Positions 1 through 9,547 of a stretch of 45,182 nt of DNA are shown in pieces; position 1 is the first letter of the stretch, and each line of letters opens with the position of its first letter. The stretch is from positions 1 through 45,182 of the forward strand of contig JAJDOL010000257.1 of the NCBI GenBank assembly GCA_022340195.1. Direction: 5' to 3'. The stretch is from Chromatiaceae bacterium. Its GTDB lineage: Bacteria; Pseudomonadota; Gammaproteobacteria; Chromatiales; Chromatiaceae. Under the pieces are notes generated by a model. It did not search any database. It was not told where the DNA came from and was given only the letters and a program-made list of their open reading frames with translations. Position numbers and translations under genes: made by a program.

Positions 1-149
1 GCCGCCGATTCCCCTGGCAGCGCTCGAGGCCGCGTGAAATGAACTGCGCGGCAAGTGTACAAGGCGCCCAAATAACCGGTTCTAACCCTCCGATTTTTGA
101 TCACGCGGCGTCGTTACAAAAGAGCCGCACCCGATGCCTAAAGCGGGAC

Positions 150-176
150 CTCCCGGTGTATCTCGCGCACCGGGAG
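150..176. terminator. Hairpin 3' of the SpoIIAA-like gene (possible terminator)
   Basis: A perfect 9-bp inverted repeat, CTCCCGGTG (150-158) and CACCGGGAG (168-176), is separated by a 9-nt loop. It lies about 55 nt past the stop of the leftward SpoIIAA-like gene, so it could end that transcript. No U-tract follows on the minus strand, so a classical rho-independent terminator is not supported; an RNA-end-stabilising hairpin is equally possible. Confidence 0.3.
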
Positions 177-228
177 CCTGAATGATCCGAGCTCGTGGAT
201 TTTTGGCTTTCGCCACCGCGCATTCTGG

Positions 229-588
229 TCACCCGCTGACCCACTCCCTCGCTGCCTCCAGCTCGCTCAGCGCAAAGAGCTTAACCGGACAGGGCATCAC
301 AAATCCCAGAACCTTTACCGTGTTGTTTATCCACTCCGTGTCCGAGACCAGAGCGAACTTCTCGAACGCAAAGAAGTGGCTCAGACCGAACTTGGTGTCG
401 TCCCACACGGCCCCTGCGGTGAATCCAGTGTTCGGGTCGAGTTGAAATAGCACACGCACTTTGTCGTGGGATTTCAGGGTCTCTTCGATGGCCGGTATCA
501 GCACGCCTTCATAATCTTCCGCCGTTACGGTTCCGCTGGCGTTTACTGCCACCAGGTTGCCTGTCGTCGGTTGCAGAATTTGGAGCAT
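229..588 (-). CDS. SpoIIAA-like / STAS-SEC14 fold protein
   Basis: A 119-residue protein that I recognise as the SpoIIAA-like (STAS/SEC14-type) family of small single-domain proteins. It begins MLQILQPTTGNLVAV, followed by the typical pattern of a G-x-VTAEDYE strand-helix and a long acidic helix that leads to a hydrophobic strand (VRVLFQLD). The start is well defined: AGGAGG (595-600 on the complement) lies 6 nt before the ATG at 588, which rules out the longer reading frame that begins at 669. No signal peptide or membrane segment is seen. Members of this family have no agreed biochemical role; membrane or lipid association and stress functions have been suggested. It stands alone, transcribed away from sucA. 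Confidence 0.8.
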   Translation of the reverse strand: MLQILQPTTGNLVAVNASGTVTAEDYEGVLIPAIEETLKSHDKVRVLFQLDPNTGFTAGAVWDDTKFGLSHFFAFEKFALVSDTEWINNTVKVLGFVMPCPVKLFALSELEAAREWVSG

Positions 589-985
589 GGATTTCCTCCT
601 ATAACGGAGCAAGCGATTCCGTTCATGATTACTGGAAAGTCGGAGAAGTGTTCGAGCCGCTCGTATCAAGTATAGCCTCGTCCGTCGGCTCCTCCCGCTT
701 CATTTCCAACCCGCCACCCACCATCACATATCCGTTGACACAGATCCACAGAATGATCGTGGGTGTCATATATCGGACCTTTCCGATTCACCATCGCCAT
801 CCGTTCGACGGGATACCGGTGGCGCAGGCCAGCGCGGAGCTCTTGATCCGGATCTTCCGGAAAACCCGGAGATCGCGACCTTCGATATCGACTTCCTGGC
901 CTGTTGACAGAAGTGGGCTTCAGCCATCGGTGGCCGACGGGAATGCGAGATTTTCAGATCCACCCCCAGGGCGCGTCATCGTCCC
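589..985. other. Intergenic region without a recognisable gene
   Basis: About 400 bases between two leftward genes. It contains the strong AGGAGG ribosome binding site of the SpoIIAA-like gene at 595-600 and must hold that gene's promoter, but I see no convincing -35/-10 pair. Open frames here have no family resemblance and no credible start signals. Confidence 0.4.
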
Positions 986-1225
986 TCACCGCGAAGGCGG
1001 ATCCTCGTCCAACAACCGGTGCTTGGTCCTCAGAACCAGATCGCCCAAGCTCTTGCGCAAGAGGTTATATGCCTTGCTCTGGGCACGTTGGTTGGCCGTC
1101 TTCGGCTCCCCCAGGATCTCCAGACGGGCCTGGAAATACGCTACGTCCGCCTCCAGGCTCGCCAAACGAATCTTGCGGCGCCTTCGCACGGCCGCAATCT
1201 TGTCTGCGTCCATGGGGTCGCTCAT
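986..1225 (-). CDS. Hypothetical small basic, helical protein
   Basis: A 79-residue protein I do not recognise. It begins MSDPMDADKIAAVRRRRK and is rich in Arg, Lys, Glu and Leu throughout, so it is predicted to be almost entirely helical and probably coiled-coil. The C-terminal part is charged (RTKHRLLDEDPPSR). It has no signal peptide or membrane segment. AGAAGG lies directly against the chosen ATG at 1225, which is too close for a good ribosome site. The next in-frame ATG, at 1213 (MDADK), has better spacing and may be the true start; an in-frame TTG at 1234 is a third possibility. It is divergent from sucA. The amino-acid composition looks like a genuine protein rather than an antisense shadow, but this is judged by eye. 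Confidence 0.5.
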   Translation of the reverse strand: MSDPMDADKIAAVRRRRKIRLASLEADVAYFQARLEILGEPKTANQRAQSKAYNLLRKSLGDLVLRTKHRLLDEDPPSR

Positions 1226-1388
1226 CCTTCTCAATTCCCGCGCCGGAGCCGAACGGTTCGCGTCGCGATTACATCGGTCCGCCTCGCCGTCTGCAAGCGA
1301 CTGTTCAGACGATGATCCGATGCACTATTCAATGCCATAATGGGTGCATAAGATCACAAAAACGTCCGTTGCCGCCGAACATACCACC

Positions 1389-4244
1389 ATGAGTGCCCTG
1401 ATCGAGTTGTTCCGAGCCTCCACCGCGTTTTACGGAGGAAACGCAGCCTTCATCGAAGACCTCTACGAGCATTACCTGCAAGACCCCGAGAGCGTGGACC
1501 TCGCCTGGAGGGAGCGCTTCGATGCCATGCATCGGGAAGCGGCAAACGAGGTTCCCCACGGACCCGTGCGCCAGAACTTCCTGCGCCTCGCCCAAGAGAG
1601 CCGAAGCCGCGCACTTGCCCGCTCCACCGAGCGCCTGGAGCCGGCGGCGGCGGAAAAGCAGGCGGCTGTCCTACGGTTGATCAACGGCTACCGGTTCCGT
1701 GGTCATCAGGTCGCCGATCTCGACCCTTTAAAGCTGCGCGAGACGCCGGTCGTTTCGGACCTGGACCCCGAGTACCACATGCTCGAGGAGTCGGATCTGG
1801 ATCAGGTCTTTCACACCGGCTCCCTCTATGCCCCGGACCGCATGCGCCTGCGCGACATAATCGCCCTGGTCAAGGAAATTTACTGCAGATCCGTGGGCTC
1901 GGAGTATATGCACATCACAAATACGAAAGAGAAACGCTGGATCCAGAAGCGTCTCGAGGGTTATCGGGCGAAACCGGAGCTCGAAGCTACCGACCGACGA
2001 TGGCTGTTGACCATGCTCACCGCCGCTGAAGGCATAGAAAAGTACCTGCACGCCCGCTATGTCGGTCAAAAGCGTTTCTCGCTCGAGGGTGGAGAGGCCC
2101 TGATCCCTCTTCTGGACGAGCTCATCCAGCGCGCCGGCCGCAAGGGGATCAAGGAGATCGTGATCGGCATGGCCCACCGCGGTCGCCTCAACGTGCTCAC
2201 CAATATTCTCGGCAAGCCGCCCCAGGACATCTTCGACGAGTTCGAGGGACGCACGGTCCCCGATTGGAAGGACCTCGCGGGCGACGTGAAGTACCATTTG
2301 GGCTTTTCCACCGACATCGACACCCCGGGCGGGATCGTGCATCTGGCCCTGGGATTCAATCCATCGCACCTCGAGATCATCGGCCCGGTGATCGAGGGCG
2401 CGGTGCGGGCCCGTCAGCGCCGCCGCAAGGACCGAACCGGCGATCAGGTCCTGCCACTGCTGATTCACGGCGACTCCGCCTTCGCTGGCCAGGGCGTGAT
2501 CTTGGAGACGCTGAACCTGTCCCAAACGCGCAGCTTCTCCACAGGCGGCACCGTCCACGTGGTGGTCAACAACCAGATCGGCTTCACCACCAGCAATCCA
2601 CTGGACACCCGCTCGACTCTCTATTGCACGGACGTGGCCAAGATGGTCCAGGCTCCTGTCTTCCACGTCAATGGCGACGACCCGGAAGCGGTCATCTTCG
2701 TCACACGCATGGCCTTGGACTTCCGCAATGAGTTTCACAAGGACGTGATCATCGACCTGATCTGCTACCGCCGTCTCGGTCACAACGAGGCGGACGAGCC
2801 GGCGGTCACGCAGCCCATGATGTACAAAAAGATCCGCGCCCGCCCCACGTCCCGGGCCGTCTATGCCGATCGCCTGGCCGACATGGGCATCGCATCCAGG
2901 GAGGAGGCTGTCGCCATGATCGAGGACTACCGTTCTTCTATCGAGCAGGGAGTCGTAGTCGCACGACCCGTCCTGTGCGGACTCGACAGCGCCTATAGGG
3001 TGGACTGGAAGTCTTGCGATAGTGCACCCTGGGACGATCCCGTCGATACCAGTGTCGCTCGGGAGAAGCTCAAAGCACTGGCAGAGCGCATGCTGGAAGT
3101 CCCCGAAGGATTCGAGCTCCACCCTCGGGTGTCCAAAATCTGGAACGAGCGCCGCAAGATGGCCAACGGTGCTCAGATGGCGGACTGGGGATTTGCAGAG
3201 AACCTCGCCTACGCAACCCTGCTCGACGCCGGTTTTCCGGTTCGCCTTTCAGGCCAGGACTGCGGTCGCGGCACCTTCTTCCACCGCCATGCGGTCATTC
3301 ACGATCAGGCCACCGGCAACAGCTACACACCGCTCCAGCACCTGGGCGAGCATCAGGGCGATTTTGTGGCTATCGACTCCCTCCTCTCCGAAGAGGCCGT
3401 ACTCGCCTACGAATACGGCTTCGCCACTGCCGAGCCCAAAGCCATGACCCTGTGGGAGGCTCAATTCGGCGATTTCGCAAACGGTGCCCAAGTGGTCATA
3501 GATCAGTTCATCACCTCGGCAGGTACCAAGTGGAATCTTTGCTGCTCACTGGTGATGTTGCTGCCTCACGGCATGGAGGGTCAGGGGGCCGAGCACTCCT
3601 CCGCCCGGCTCGAGCGATTTCTGCAGCTATCGGCGCAGCACAACATCCAGGTCTGTGTCCCCACGAGTCCGGCCCAGATGTTCCACCTCCTGCGGCGCCA
3701 GATGATTCGCAATTACCGCAAGCCACTGGTCGTCATGACGCCTAAGAGTCTGCTGCGGTATCGTCTGGCCACCTCGAGTCTGGACGAGCTGGCCGACGGC
3801 CGCTTCCATCCCGTGATCGACGAGATCGACAGCATCGATCCAGCGGACGTGGTGCGGGTCGTCCTGTGCAGCGGCAAGGTCTATTATGACCTGCTCGAAG
3901 CCCGTCGAGCACGCGGGCTCAGCGACATAGCCGTATTGCGCATCGAGCAGCTGTACCCCTTCCCAAAGGAGCAGCTCGTGGAGACAGTCGCACCCTACGC
4001 GACCGCGAAGCAGTTTATCTGGTGCCAGGAGGAGGCCCAGAATCAGGGGGCCTGGGACCAGGTCAAGCATCGTTTCGCTGAGATTCTTCCAGAGAACCGG
4101 CACATCTGTTATGTCGGGCGTCCGTCCTCCGCCGCGCCCGCCGTAGGACAGCGTTCCGTCCACGTTGAGCAACAGGAGCGATTGATCGACGAGGCCCTCA
4201 CCGGCCGCATCAACCCGAGCATGAATCGAAGGATCCCCGTATGA
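1389..4244 (+). CDS. sucA: 2-oxoglutarate dehydrogenase E1 component
   Basis: Thiamine-diphosphate-dependent E1 of the 2-oxoglutarate dehydrogenase complex. It decarboxylates 2-oxoglutarate and transfers the succinyl group to the lipoyl arm of E2 in the TCA cycle. The 951-residue length fits the family. Visible landmarks are the N-terminal E2-binding segment with [20 protein letters not shown], the [13 protein letters not shown] core motif, the GDSAFAGQG block, [18 protein letters not shown] in the TPP/Mg region, and the C-terminal transketolase-like domain. I chose the ATG at 1389 because the product then aligns with the usual SucA N-terminus; a GTG at 1344 would add 15 residues. Neither has a clear Shine-Dalgarno sequence. 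It overlaps sucB by 4 bases (ATGA), so the two are translationally coupled. Confidence 0.95.
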   Translation: MSALIELFRASTAFYGGNAAFIEDLYEHYLQDPESVDLAWRERFDAMHREAANEVPHGPVRQNFLRLAQESRSRALARSTERLEPAAAEKQAAVLRLINGYRFRGHQVADLDPLKLRETPVVSDLDPEYHMLEESDLDQVFHTGSLYAPDRMRLRDIIALVKEIYCRSVGSEYMHITNTKEKRWIQKRLEGYRAKPELEATDRRWLLTMLTAAEGIEKYLHARYVGQKRFSLEGGEALIPLLDELIQRAGRKGIKEIVIGMAHRGRLNVLTNILGKPPQDIFDEFEGRTVPDWKDLAGDVKYHLGFSTDIDTPGGIVHLALGFNPSHLEIIGPVIEGAVRARQRRRKDRTGDQVLPLLIHGDSAFAGQGVILETLNLSQTRSFSTGGTVHVVVNNQIGFTTSNPLDTRSTLYCTDVAKMVQAPVFHVNGDDPEAVIFVTRMALDFRNEFHKDVIIDLICYRRLGHNEADEPAVTQPMMYKKIRARPTSRAVYADRLADMGIASREEAVAMIEDYRSSIEQGVVVARPVLCGLDSAYRVDWKSCDSAPWDDPVDTSVAREKLKALAERMLEVPEGFELHPRVSKIWNERRKMANGAQMADWGFAENLAYATLLDAGFPVRLSGQDCGRGTFFHRHAVIHDQATGNSYTPLQHLGEHQGDFVAIDSLLSEEAVLAYEYGFATAEPKAMTLWEAQFGDFANGAQVVIDQFITSAGTKWNLCCSLVMLLPHGMEGQGAEHSSARLERFLQLSAQHNIQVCVPTSPAQMFHLLRRQMIRNYRKPLVVMTPKSLLRYRLATSSLDELADGRFHPVIDEIDSIDPADVVRVVLCSGKVYYDLLEARRARGLSDIAVLRIEQLYPFPKEQLVETVAPYATAKQFIWCQEEAQNQGAWDQVKHRFAEILPENRHICYVGRPSSAAPAVGQRSVHVEQQERLIDEALTGRINPSMNRRIPV

Positions 4245-5455
4245 GCCGCGAAGTCCGCGTTCCCGCACTACCTGAATCCGTTGCCGAAGCAACCGTGTTG
4301 ACCTGGCACAAGAAGCCGGGTGAGGTCGTGCGAAGAGACGAGAACCTGGTCGATCTGGAAACCGACAAGGTCGTTTTGGAGGTCCCCGCGCCCGCCGATG
4401 GCGTGCTCGCGAGGATCGAAACGCAGGCGGGTGAGACAGTGGGGGCCGACACGCTGCTGGCGGTGGTCGAGGAAGGCGCGGCTGAAGAGGCGGAGGGTAC
4501 GAACGAAAAAGCGAAAGCCACGGCGACGCCGGCAAAAAGCGCGGCCGGCGAGACCATGCTCGCCCCCGCTGCCCGGCGTCTGGTCAAGGAGCTGAATCTG
4601 GATCCGGCCGCCATTTCAGGTACAGGTAAGAACGGACGGGTGCAGAAGGCGGACGTGGTGGCATTCCTCGACGCCCAGGAGCAGGCCCAACCGCCCACAG
4701 AGCCCGATGCGACCGCGCCCGCGGTCGAACAACCGCGCCTAACGGGCGAGGCCGGACGGCCGGAACAGCGCGTCACCATGACGCGTTTGCGCGCGCGGGT
4801 CGCCGAGCGGCTGGTTCAGGCCCAGCAGACGGCGGCTATTCTAACCACCTTCAACGAGGTGGACCTGAGCGCCGTGATCGGGCTGCGTAATCGATACAAG
4901 GCCCAGTTCGAGAAGACCCATGGCGTGCGCTTGGGCTTCCTGTCCTTCTTCGTCAAGGCGTCGATCGAGGCGCTGCAGCGTTTCCCTGTCATGAACGCAT
5001 CCGTGGACGGCTCGGACATCATTTACCACGGCTACTACGACATCGGCATGGCAGTGAGCTCCCCAAGGGGCTTGGTCGTTCCCATCCTGCGCAACTGCGA
5101 TCAGCTCACCATGGCCGACATCGAGCGGGGTGTCGTCGAATTCGGACGCAAGGCCAAGGACGGCACGCTGAGCTTCGAAGAGCTCACAGGCGGCACTTTC
5201 TCCATCACCAACGGCGGCGTCTTCGGCTCCCTGCTTTCCACGCCCATCCTGAATCCGCCGCAGAGTGCCATCTTGGGCATGCACAAGGTCCAGGAGCGCC
5301 CCATGGTCGTGGACGGCGAGATTGTCGTCCGACCCATGATGTACCTGGCTGTGTCTTACGACCACCGCATCATCGACGGCCGCGATGCGGTGCAGTTTCT
5401 CGTCACCATCAAGGACACGTTGGAGGACCCGGCGCGGTTGTTGATGCGGATCTGA
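4241..5455 (+). CDS. sucB: 2-oxoglutarate dehydrogenase E2 (dihydrolipoyl succinyltransferase)
   Basis: A 404-residue E2 core of the 2-oxoglutarate dehydrogenase complex, which passes the succinyl group from lipoamide to CoA. Domain order: one lipoyl domain (residues 1-77, lipoyl-lysine K43 in [11 protein letters not shown]), an Ala/Pro/Glu/Lys-rich linker, a peripheral-subunit-binding domain (about 107-145, [14 protein letters not shown]...), a second linker, and the catalytic domain ending with the active-site HxxxDG motif in [16 protein letters not shown]. The start ATG overlaps the sucA stop. The lpd gene (E3) does not follow, so E3 must be supplied from elsewhere. The next 300 bases carry no gene on this strand, so the operon probably ends here. 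Confidence 0.95.
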   Translation: MSREVRVPALPESVAEATVLTWHKKPGEVVRRDENLVDLETDKVVLEVPAPADGVLARIETQAGETVGADTLLAVVEEGAAEEAEGTNEKAKATATPAKSAAGETMLAPAARRLVKELNLDPAAISGTGKNGRVQKADVVAFLDAQEQAQPPTEPDATAPAVEQPRLTGEAGRPEQRVTMTRLRARVAERLVQAQQTAAILTTFNEVDLSAVIGLRNRYKAQFEKTHGVRLGFLSFFVKASIEALQRFPVMNASVDGSDIIYHGYYDIGMAVSSPRGLVVPILRNCDQLTMADIERGVVEFGRKAKDGTLSFEELTGGTFSITNGGVFGSLLSTPILNPPQSAILGMHKVQERPMVVDGEIVVRPMMYLAVSYDHRIIDGRDAVQFLVTIKDTLEDPARLLMRI

Positions 5456-5770
5456 CGCCTCCTACCAGCTAATCGGAGAACGGATAATTCGTTTAGGCGC
5501 GCACAACAACGGGGCAGAATCTCACGACGGCCCGGACGCGCGCCCTGGCGCACCGAACCCGTGGCGACATCAACCGCATCGAGACCGAGGTCCTTAAACC
5601 TACGGACTACCGCGCCATCATGCAAGCAGGTAGGTTGGGGCGAGGAACGAGCCCCAACGCATTCGCGCGCAAACGCTTTCGATGTTGGGATTCGCGCGCT
5701 CACGCCAACCTGAGCGAGCTCCCTCGGTAGTGATTCTGTCTTGTTGGACTTGCCGACGCCGCCCGCACGC
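5456..5770. other. Intergenic region with one palindromic repeat
   Basis: This gap of about 315 bases lies between sucB and the convergent DUF99 remnant. Apart from the palindromic repeat at 5630-5659 I see no gene, terminator with a U-tract or RNA gene in it. Confidence 0.4.
5630..5659. repeat. REP-like palindromic repeat, GTTGGG family
   Basis: A compact palindrome: GTTGGGGC (5634-5641), a 9-nt loop GAGGAACGA, and GCCCCAAC (5651-5658), preceded by GTAG. The same element with compensating changes (GTTGGGCC...GGCCCAAC) occurs at 19971-20000, and a decayed copy at 19918-19946. The covarying stem bases point to selection for a hairpin rather than chance. Confidence 0.7.
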
Positions 5771-6199
5771 TCAAACCCGCTGCCGCGTCGGCAGGCCGGA
5801 GATCCCACCGGCGATCAGATGCGCCGTGCGCAGCGGCTCGGGAACGTGACTGTGCACCGCCAGGCGCTTGAGCAGCAGGGCGGCGACACCGCAGGTGCAG
5901 CCAGCGCACTGAATCCATCGTTCATCGACCTTGATCGGCGGTCCCGCGCGCTCGACCAGGCGCCATTTCCGCTTGCCCCCCGGGACCGAGCCCAGCAGGG
6001 CATCGCGGACGGCGGTGAGATCCGGCTTGCGGCGGGCGACCACCACCACTGGTATCCCGAGATGCGCGTTCAAGGCGTGGATATCCACCACATTGAAGCC
6101 GGCAACGGCGATACCCTGAAGCAAGAGAAGTTGCGGATGCTTGCGGTAGCGACTTCCCTCGATGGCCGCGATTATCCGATCCCCCTTCTCCGGATCCCA
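5771..6199 (-). pseudogene. DUF99 family protein, 5'-truncated remnant
   Basis: The leftward frame encodes 142 residues that match my recollection of the C-terminal two thirds of DUF99, a family related to endonuclease V in fold. Recognisable blocks are IAAIEGSRYRKHP, LLQGIAVAGFNVVDIHALN, PVVVVARRKPDLTAVRDALL and the Cys-containing WIQCAGCTCG. An in-frame TAA (6200-6202) immediately precedes the conserved part, and the expected first 50 or so residues, including the start, are missing. No ATG exists in the remaining frame, only a TTG at 6124. The gene therefore looks truncated, with the adaptor gene at 6240 now abutting the break on the other strand. A very short functional product from the TTG cannot be excluded. 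Confidence 0.65.
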
Positions 6200-6239
6200 T
6201 TACAATGGTGCCTGATATCCCGCCCGCGAGCCCAAGGAC

Positions 6240-7394
6240 ATGCGCTTCTTCAAACGACTCCTCGTATTGCTGATCATCGGCGCCGCCGGTGCGGCCTTCT
6301 GGTGGTATTTTGGTCGCCCGGAGCCGGTGTCGGTCCGCGTCCAAACCGTGGAGTCGGGACCCGTGGAGCAGACTGTGGCGAACACCCGCGCGGGTACCGT
6401 CAAGGCCTGCAGGCGGGCCAAGCTGGCGCCCAGCATCGGCGGCCAGATCGCGGTCCTTCAAGTCCGCGAAGGGAACCGCGTCAAACCGGGCGATTTGCTG
6501 CTCGAGCTGTGGAACCTGGACCTGAAGGCCCAAGTGACGCTGATGGAGCGAGAGGCCGAGGCGGCACAGGCCCGCGCCCGTTCCGCCTGTCTGAATGCCG
6601 ACAACGCCCAGCGGGAAGCGGACCGCCAGGTCAAGCTCAGCAAGCGCCGTCTGGCCTCCGAGGAGGCGGTGGACCGCGCCATCACGTCGGCGCAAGCCGG
6701 CCGCGCGGACTGCGAGGCGGCGCAGGCGTCGGCCCGGGTGCAGGCGGCACGGCTCGGCGTCGCCCAGGCCAACCTGGAGAAGACTCGCCTGACCGCTCCC
6801 TTCAGCGGGGTGGTGGCGGAGGTCTCCGGGGAGCTCAACGAATATGTCACCCCGTCGCCACCCGGCATTCCTACTCCGCCAGCGGTGGACCTGATCGACG
6901 ACTCGTGTTATTTCATCTCCGCCCCCATCGACGAGGTCGACGCCTCCAAGGTACGGGTCGGTGCCGAGGCGCGGGTCTCCCTCGATGCCTTCGCCGATCG
7001 GTCCTTTCCCGGAACCGTGCGGCGGGTCGCTCCCTATGTAGTTGACATAGAGAAGCAGGCACGCACCGTCGAGGTCGAGGTGGAAATCGAAGAGGCCCCG
7101 GAGGATGCCCCTTTGCTCGCCGGATACAGTGCCGACGTGGAGGTCATCGTCGAGCGCCACGATAAGGTGTTGCGCGTCCCCACCGCCGCTGTGCGCGCCG
7201 GCGGCGGAGTCCTGGTATTGGATCCGGCGACCGGTCTGCTCGAGGCGCGGGAGATCGAGACGGGGCTGAACAACTGGGCGCAGACCGAGGTGACCGCGGG
7301 CCTCGCGGCCGGGGAGCAGGTCGTCCTTTCCCTGGACAAGGATGGGGTCGAAGACGGTGCCCTCGCTGTCGTCGAGGAGGAGAGCACAGAATGA
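6240..7394 (+). CDS. Efflux periplasmic adaptor subunit (MacA/HlyD-like)
   Basis: A 384-residue membrane-fusion/adaptor protein for the ABC exporter encoded immediately downstream. An N-terminal membrane anchor (MRFFKRLLVLLIIGAAGAAF) is followed by a lipoyl-like half (LAPSIGGQIAVLQVREGNRVKPGDLLLEL), a helical hairpin rich in Ala, Arg and Glu (about 95-180), the second lipoyl half (LTAPFSGVVAEVSGELNEYV) and a beta-barrel/membrane-proximal domain. This order is that of MacA-type adaptors, which bridge the inner-membrane pump and an outer-membrane channel; no TolC-like gene is in the window. The start ATG at 6240 gives the expected hydrophobic anchor. The exported substrate cannot be inferred. 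Confidence 0.88.
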   Translation: MRFFKRLLVLLIIGAAGAAFWWYFGRPEPVSVRVQTVESGPVEQTVANTRAGTVKACRRAKLAPSIGGQIAVLQVREGNRVKPGDLLLELWNLDLKAQVTLMEREAEAAQARARSACLNADNAQREADRQVKLSKRRLASEEAVDRAITSAQAGRADCEAAQASARVQAARLGVAQANLEKTRLTAPFSGVVAEVSGELNEYVTPSPPGIPTPPAVDLIDDSCYFISAPIDEVDASKVRVGAEARVSLDAFADRSFPGTVRRVAPYVVDIEKQARTVEVEVEIEEAPEDAPLLAGYSADVEVIVERHDKVLRVPTAAVRAGGGVLVLDPATGLLEAREIETGLNNWAQTEVTAGLAAGEQVVLSLDKDGVEDGALAVVEEESTE

Positions 7395-7444
7395 TCCTTT
7401 TGTTTGGTCATTCGTTCGGTTCGTAGCCTGGTTATTCCTCACCA

Positions 7445-8119
7445 ATGATCCAACTCGAGGGAGTCACTCGCACCTTTCAGGTCGGCGATCAGCCGGTGCA
7501 TGCCCTACGCGCCGTCGATCTCGTCTTCGACGATGGCGAATACGGCGCCATCATGGGCCCCTCGGGATCGGGCAAGAGCACCCTGCTCAACATCCTCGGC
7601 CTGTTGGACCGCCCGGACGCCGGGAGCTACAGGCTCGACGACCAGGAGACAACGCGACTGGGGGAGGAGCCGCGGGCACGGCTGCGCCGCGATCGAATCG
7701 GATTCGTGTTCCAGTCCTTTCACCTGATTCCCCGCCTGACTGCAGCGGAAAACGTGGAGCTGCCGTTGGTGCTGGCCGGTGTTGCGCCGAAGGAACGCCG
7801 TCCGCGGGTGCAGGATATCCTCGCGGCCGTCGGCCTGACCGAGCGCGGGCACCACCGGCCGGATCAGCTCTCCGGCGGCCAGCGCCAGCGCGTCGCCATC
7901 GCCCGTGCTACCATCATGCAGCCGAGACTGATTCTCGCCGACGAGCCCACGGGTAACCTGGATCGGGCATCGGGCGAAGAGGTCATGAGCACCCTCGAGG
8001 CTCTCAACGCCCGCGGTCTGACCCTGTTGGTCGTGACGCACGACCCGGCGATCGGGGACCGGGCGCAGCGGCGCATTCACATGGACGACGGCGCCGTGCT
8101 GGAGGACACGTGCGCCTAG
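7445..8119 (+). CDS. ABC transporter ATP-binding protein (MacB/LolD type)
   Basis: A 224-residue cytoplasmic ATPase of the MacB/LolD/FtsE class. It has Walker A GPSGSGKST (residues 38-46), a Q-loop in FVFQSFHLIPRLTAAENVELPL, the signature LSGGQRQRVAIARA, Walker B LILADEPTGNLD and the H-loop VVTHD. It powers the two FtsX-like permeases encoded next. It starts 50 bases after the adaptor gene and overlaps the first permease gene by 10 bases, consistent with one operon. The ribosome site before the ATG is weak. Confidence 0.92.
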   Translation: MIQLEGVTRTFQVGDQPVHALRAVDLVFDDGEYGAIMGPSGSGKSTLLNILGLLDRPDAGSYRLDDQETTRLGEEPRARLRRDRIGFVFQSFHLIPRLTAAENVELPLVLAGVAPKERRPRVQDILAAVGLTERGHHRPDQLSGGQRQRVAIARATIMQPRLILADEPTGNLDRASGEEVMSTLEALNARGLTLLVVTHDPAIGDRAQRRIHMDDGAVLEDTCA

Positions 8120-9315
8120 AAGACGACCTGCGCATCGGCGTGCGCTCGCTCACCACACAGCGCGCCCGCGCCGGGCTGACCCTTCTGGCAATGGCGCTGG
8201 GCACGGCGGCGGTGGTCCTCCTGAGTGCCCTCGGCGAGGGCTCGCGACGCTACGTGGTCGACGAGCTCGCCCAGCTCGGGACCCACCTGCTGATCGTCCT
8301 GCCGGGACGTAGCGAGACCACGGGCGGCCCACCACCGCTTCTGGGTGAGACCCCGCGGGATCTCACCCTCGGCGATGCCATCGCCATCGGCGGCGCCCGG
8401 CTGGTAAAGCGCTTCGCCCCCATCGTGATCGGCTCCGCTCCCGTCTCCTTCGGCAGCCTGTCGCGGGAGGTTACCATCCTGGGCTCGACAAGCGACTTCC
8501 TGGAGGTCCGCCAGTTGGAGCTCGCACGTGGCCGCTTTCTGCCTCCCGGCGATCCGGAGCGCGGGCGACCGACGGCGGTGCTGGGGGAGGCGTTGTCGCA
8601 GGAGCTCTTCGGCCGGCAACAGGCCCTGGGGCGCTGGATACGCATCGGCGACCGGAGGTTCCGCGTGATCGGTATCCTGGCGAACGAAGGCGAGTCCCTG
8701 GGCATGGATCTCGGAGACTTTGCGGTTATCCCGGTCGCCTCCGCCCAGGCCCTTTTCGACAGTCCGGCCCTGTTCCGTATCCTGGTCCAGGCGCCGAGCC
8801 GCTCCGCTCTGCCGGAGGCAAAGGAGGCGATCCGTACCATCGTCCGCGGGCGCCACGAGGGGGAAGACGACGTCACGATCATCACCCAGGACGCCCTGCT
8901 CTCGACCTTCGACCGCATTCTCAACGCCCTGACGCTGGCAGTGACCGGGATCGCTGCCGTGAGCCTGATGGTGGCCGGGGTGCTGATCATGAACGTAATG
9001 CTGGTCGCAGTCTCCCAGCGCACGCCGGAGGTCGGGCTGCTCAAGGCCCTGGGGGCTTCCGAGCGCCAGATCCTGGGGCTGTTTCTCACCGAGGCCCTGC
9101 TCCTGGCCGGAATCGGTACCGTTACCGGGCTGTTGGTGGCATTCTGTGGCGTGTACCTTTTCAACAGTCAGGTCGAGGCGTTCCGGCTCGCGATTCCATT
9201 TTGGGCACCAATGGCAGCCGTCGCCGTCTCGCTGCTCACCGGCCTGTTCTTCGGGCTACTGCCAGCGCTGCGCGCGGCGCGCCTGGACCCCGTAGTCGCC
9301 CTGTCGGGGCGTTGA
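8110..9315 (+). CDS. ABC transporter permease, FtsX/MacB type (first of two)
   Basis: A 401-residue inner-membrane permease with the MacB periplasmic-core plus FtsX layout. One transmembrane helix near the N-terminus (LTLLAMALGTAAVVLLSAL) is followed by a large periplasmic domain (about 45-260) and three C-terminal helices, the first around VTGIAAVSLMVAGVLIMNVML, ending in LRAARLDPVVAL, the usual FtsX terminus. The start is a GTG at 8110 with GGAGG (8101-8105) just upstream, inside the ATPase gene. MacB proper fuses the ATPase to the permease; here they are separate, and a second, distinct permease follows, so a heterodimeric membrane part is likely. Confidence 0.9.
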   Translation: MRLEDDLRIGVRSLTTQRARAGLTLLAMALGTAAVVLLSALGEGSRRYVVDELAQLGTHLLIVLPGRSETTGGPPPLLGETPRDLTLGDAIAIGGARLVKRFAPIVIGSAPVSFGSLSREVTILGSTSDFLEVRQLELARGRFLPPGDPERGRPTAVLGEALSQELFGRQQALGRWIRIGDRRFRVIGILANEGESLGMDLGDFAVIPVASAQALFDSPALFRILVQAPSRSALPEAKEAIRTIVRGRHEGEDDVTIITQDALLSTFDRILNALTLAVTGIAAVSLMVAGVLIMNVMLVAVSQRTPEVGLLKALGASERQILGLFLTEALLLAGIGTVTGLLVAFCGVYLFNSQVEAFRLAIPFWAPMAAVAVSLLTGLFFGLLPALRAARLDPVVALSGR

Positions 9316-9547
9316 GAAAATGGCCGGTGTCCAAAGTGCCTAAAATCGATGGCATTTTCTTGGTAACGGCGCCTCACTGCGATGGCATTGGATCGCTCGT
9401 CGCGCGGTCGCGTTTCCCAACATGCACCGTTCGAGTGGTGTCCCCTGTGCGGACCTTGGATGGACGAGGCCGCCCGGGAAATCGGTCCGCGCAGCGGACC
9501 CTCCGGCGGCTGATCGTAGCAATTTTTCCGTTGAAGCACTTGGTCAC
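9316..9547. other. Intra-operon spacer with a hairpin
   Basis: A 232-base spacer separates the two permease genes, which is unusual in an otherwise compact operon. It holds a perfect 7-bp hairpin, GGTCCGC GCA GCGGACC (9484-9500), and a second GCGGACC at 9449-9455 that could pair alternatively with its left arm. An in-frame extension of the second permease through this spacer has no family resemblance, so I read the spacer as non-coding, perhaps a site of processing or an internal promoter. Confidence 0.4.

Noticed and set aside
1728-3122. 464-codon minus-strand frame inside sucA
   Set aside because: It is the antisense of a highly conserved dehydrogenase gene, with no family resemblance.
5922-7445. 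507-codon minus-strand frame opposite the adaptor gene
   Set aside because: It mirrors the codon positions of the adaptor gene and has no recognisable family pattern.
9484-9500. Rho-independent terminator after the first permease
   Set aside because: The hairpin is perfect, but the nearest T-run is about 20 bases away rather than directly following.
9422-9547. 42-codon N-terminal extension of the second permease
   Set aside because: No family similarity, and it would put a non-membrane, Pro/Arg-rich segment before the usual amphipathic start. It covers the hairpin region.
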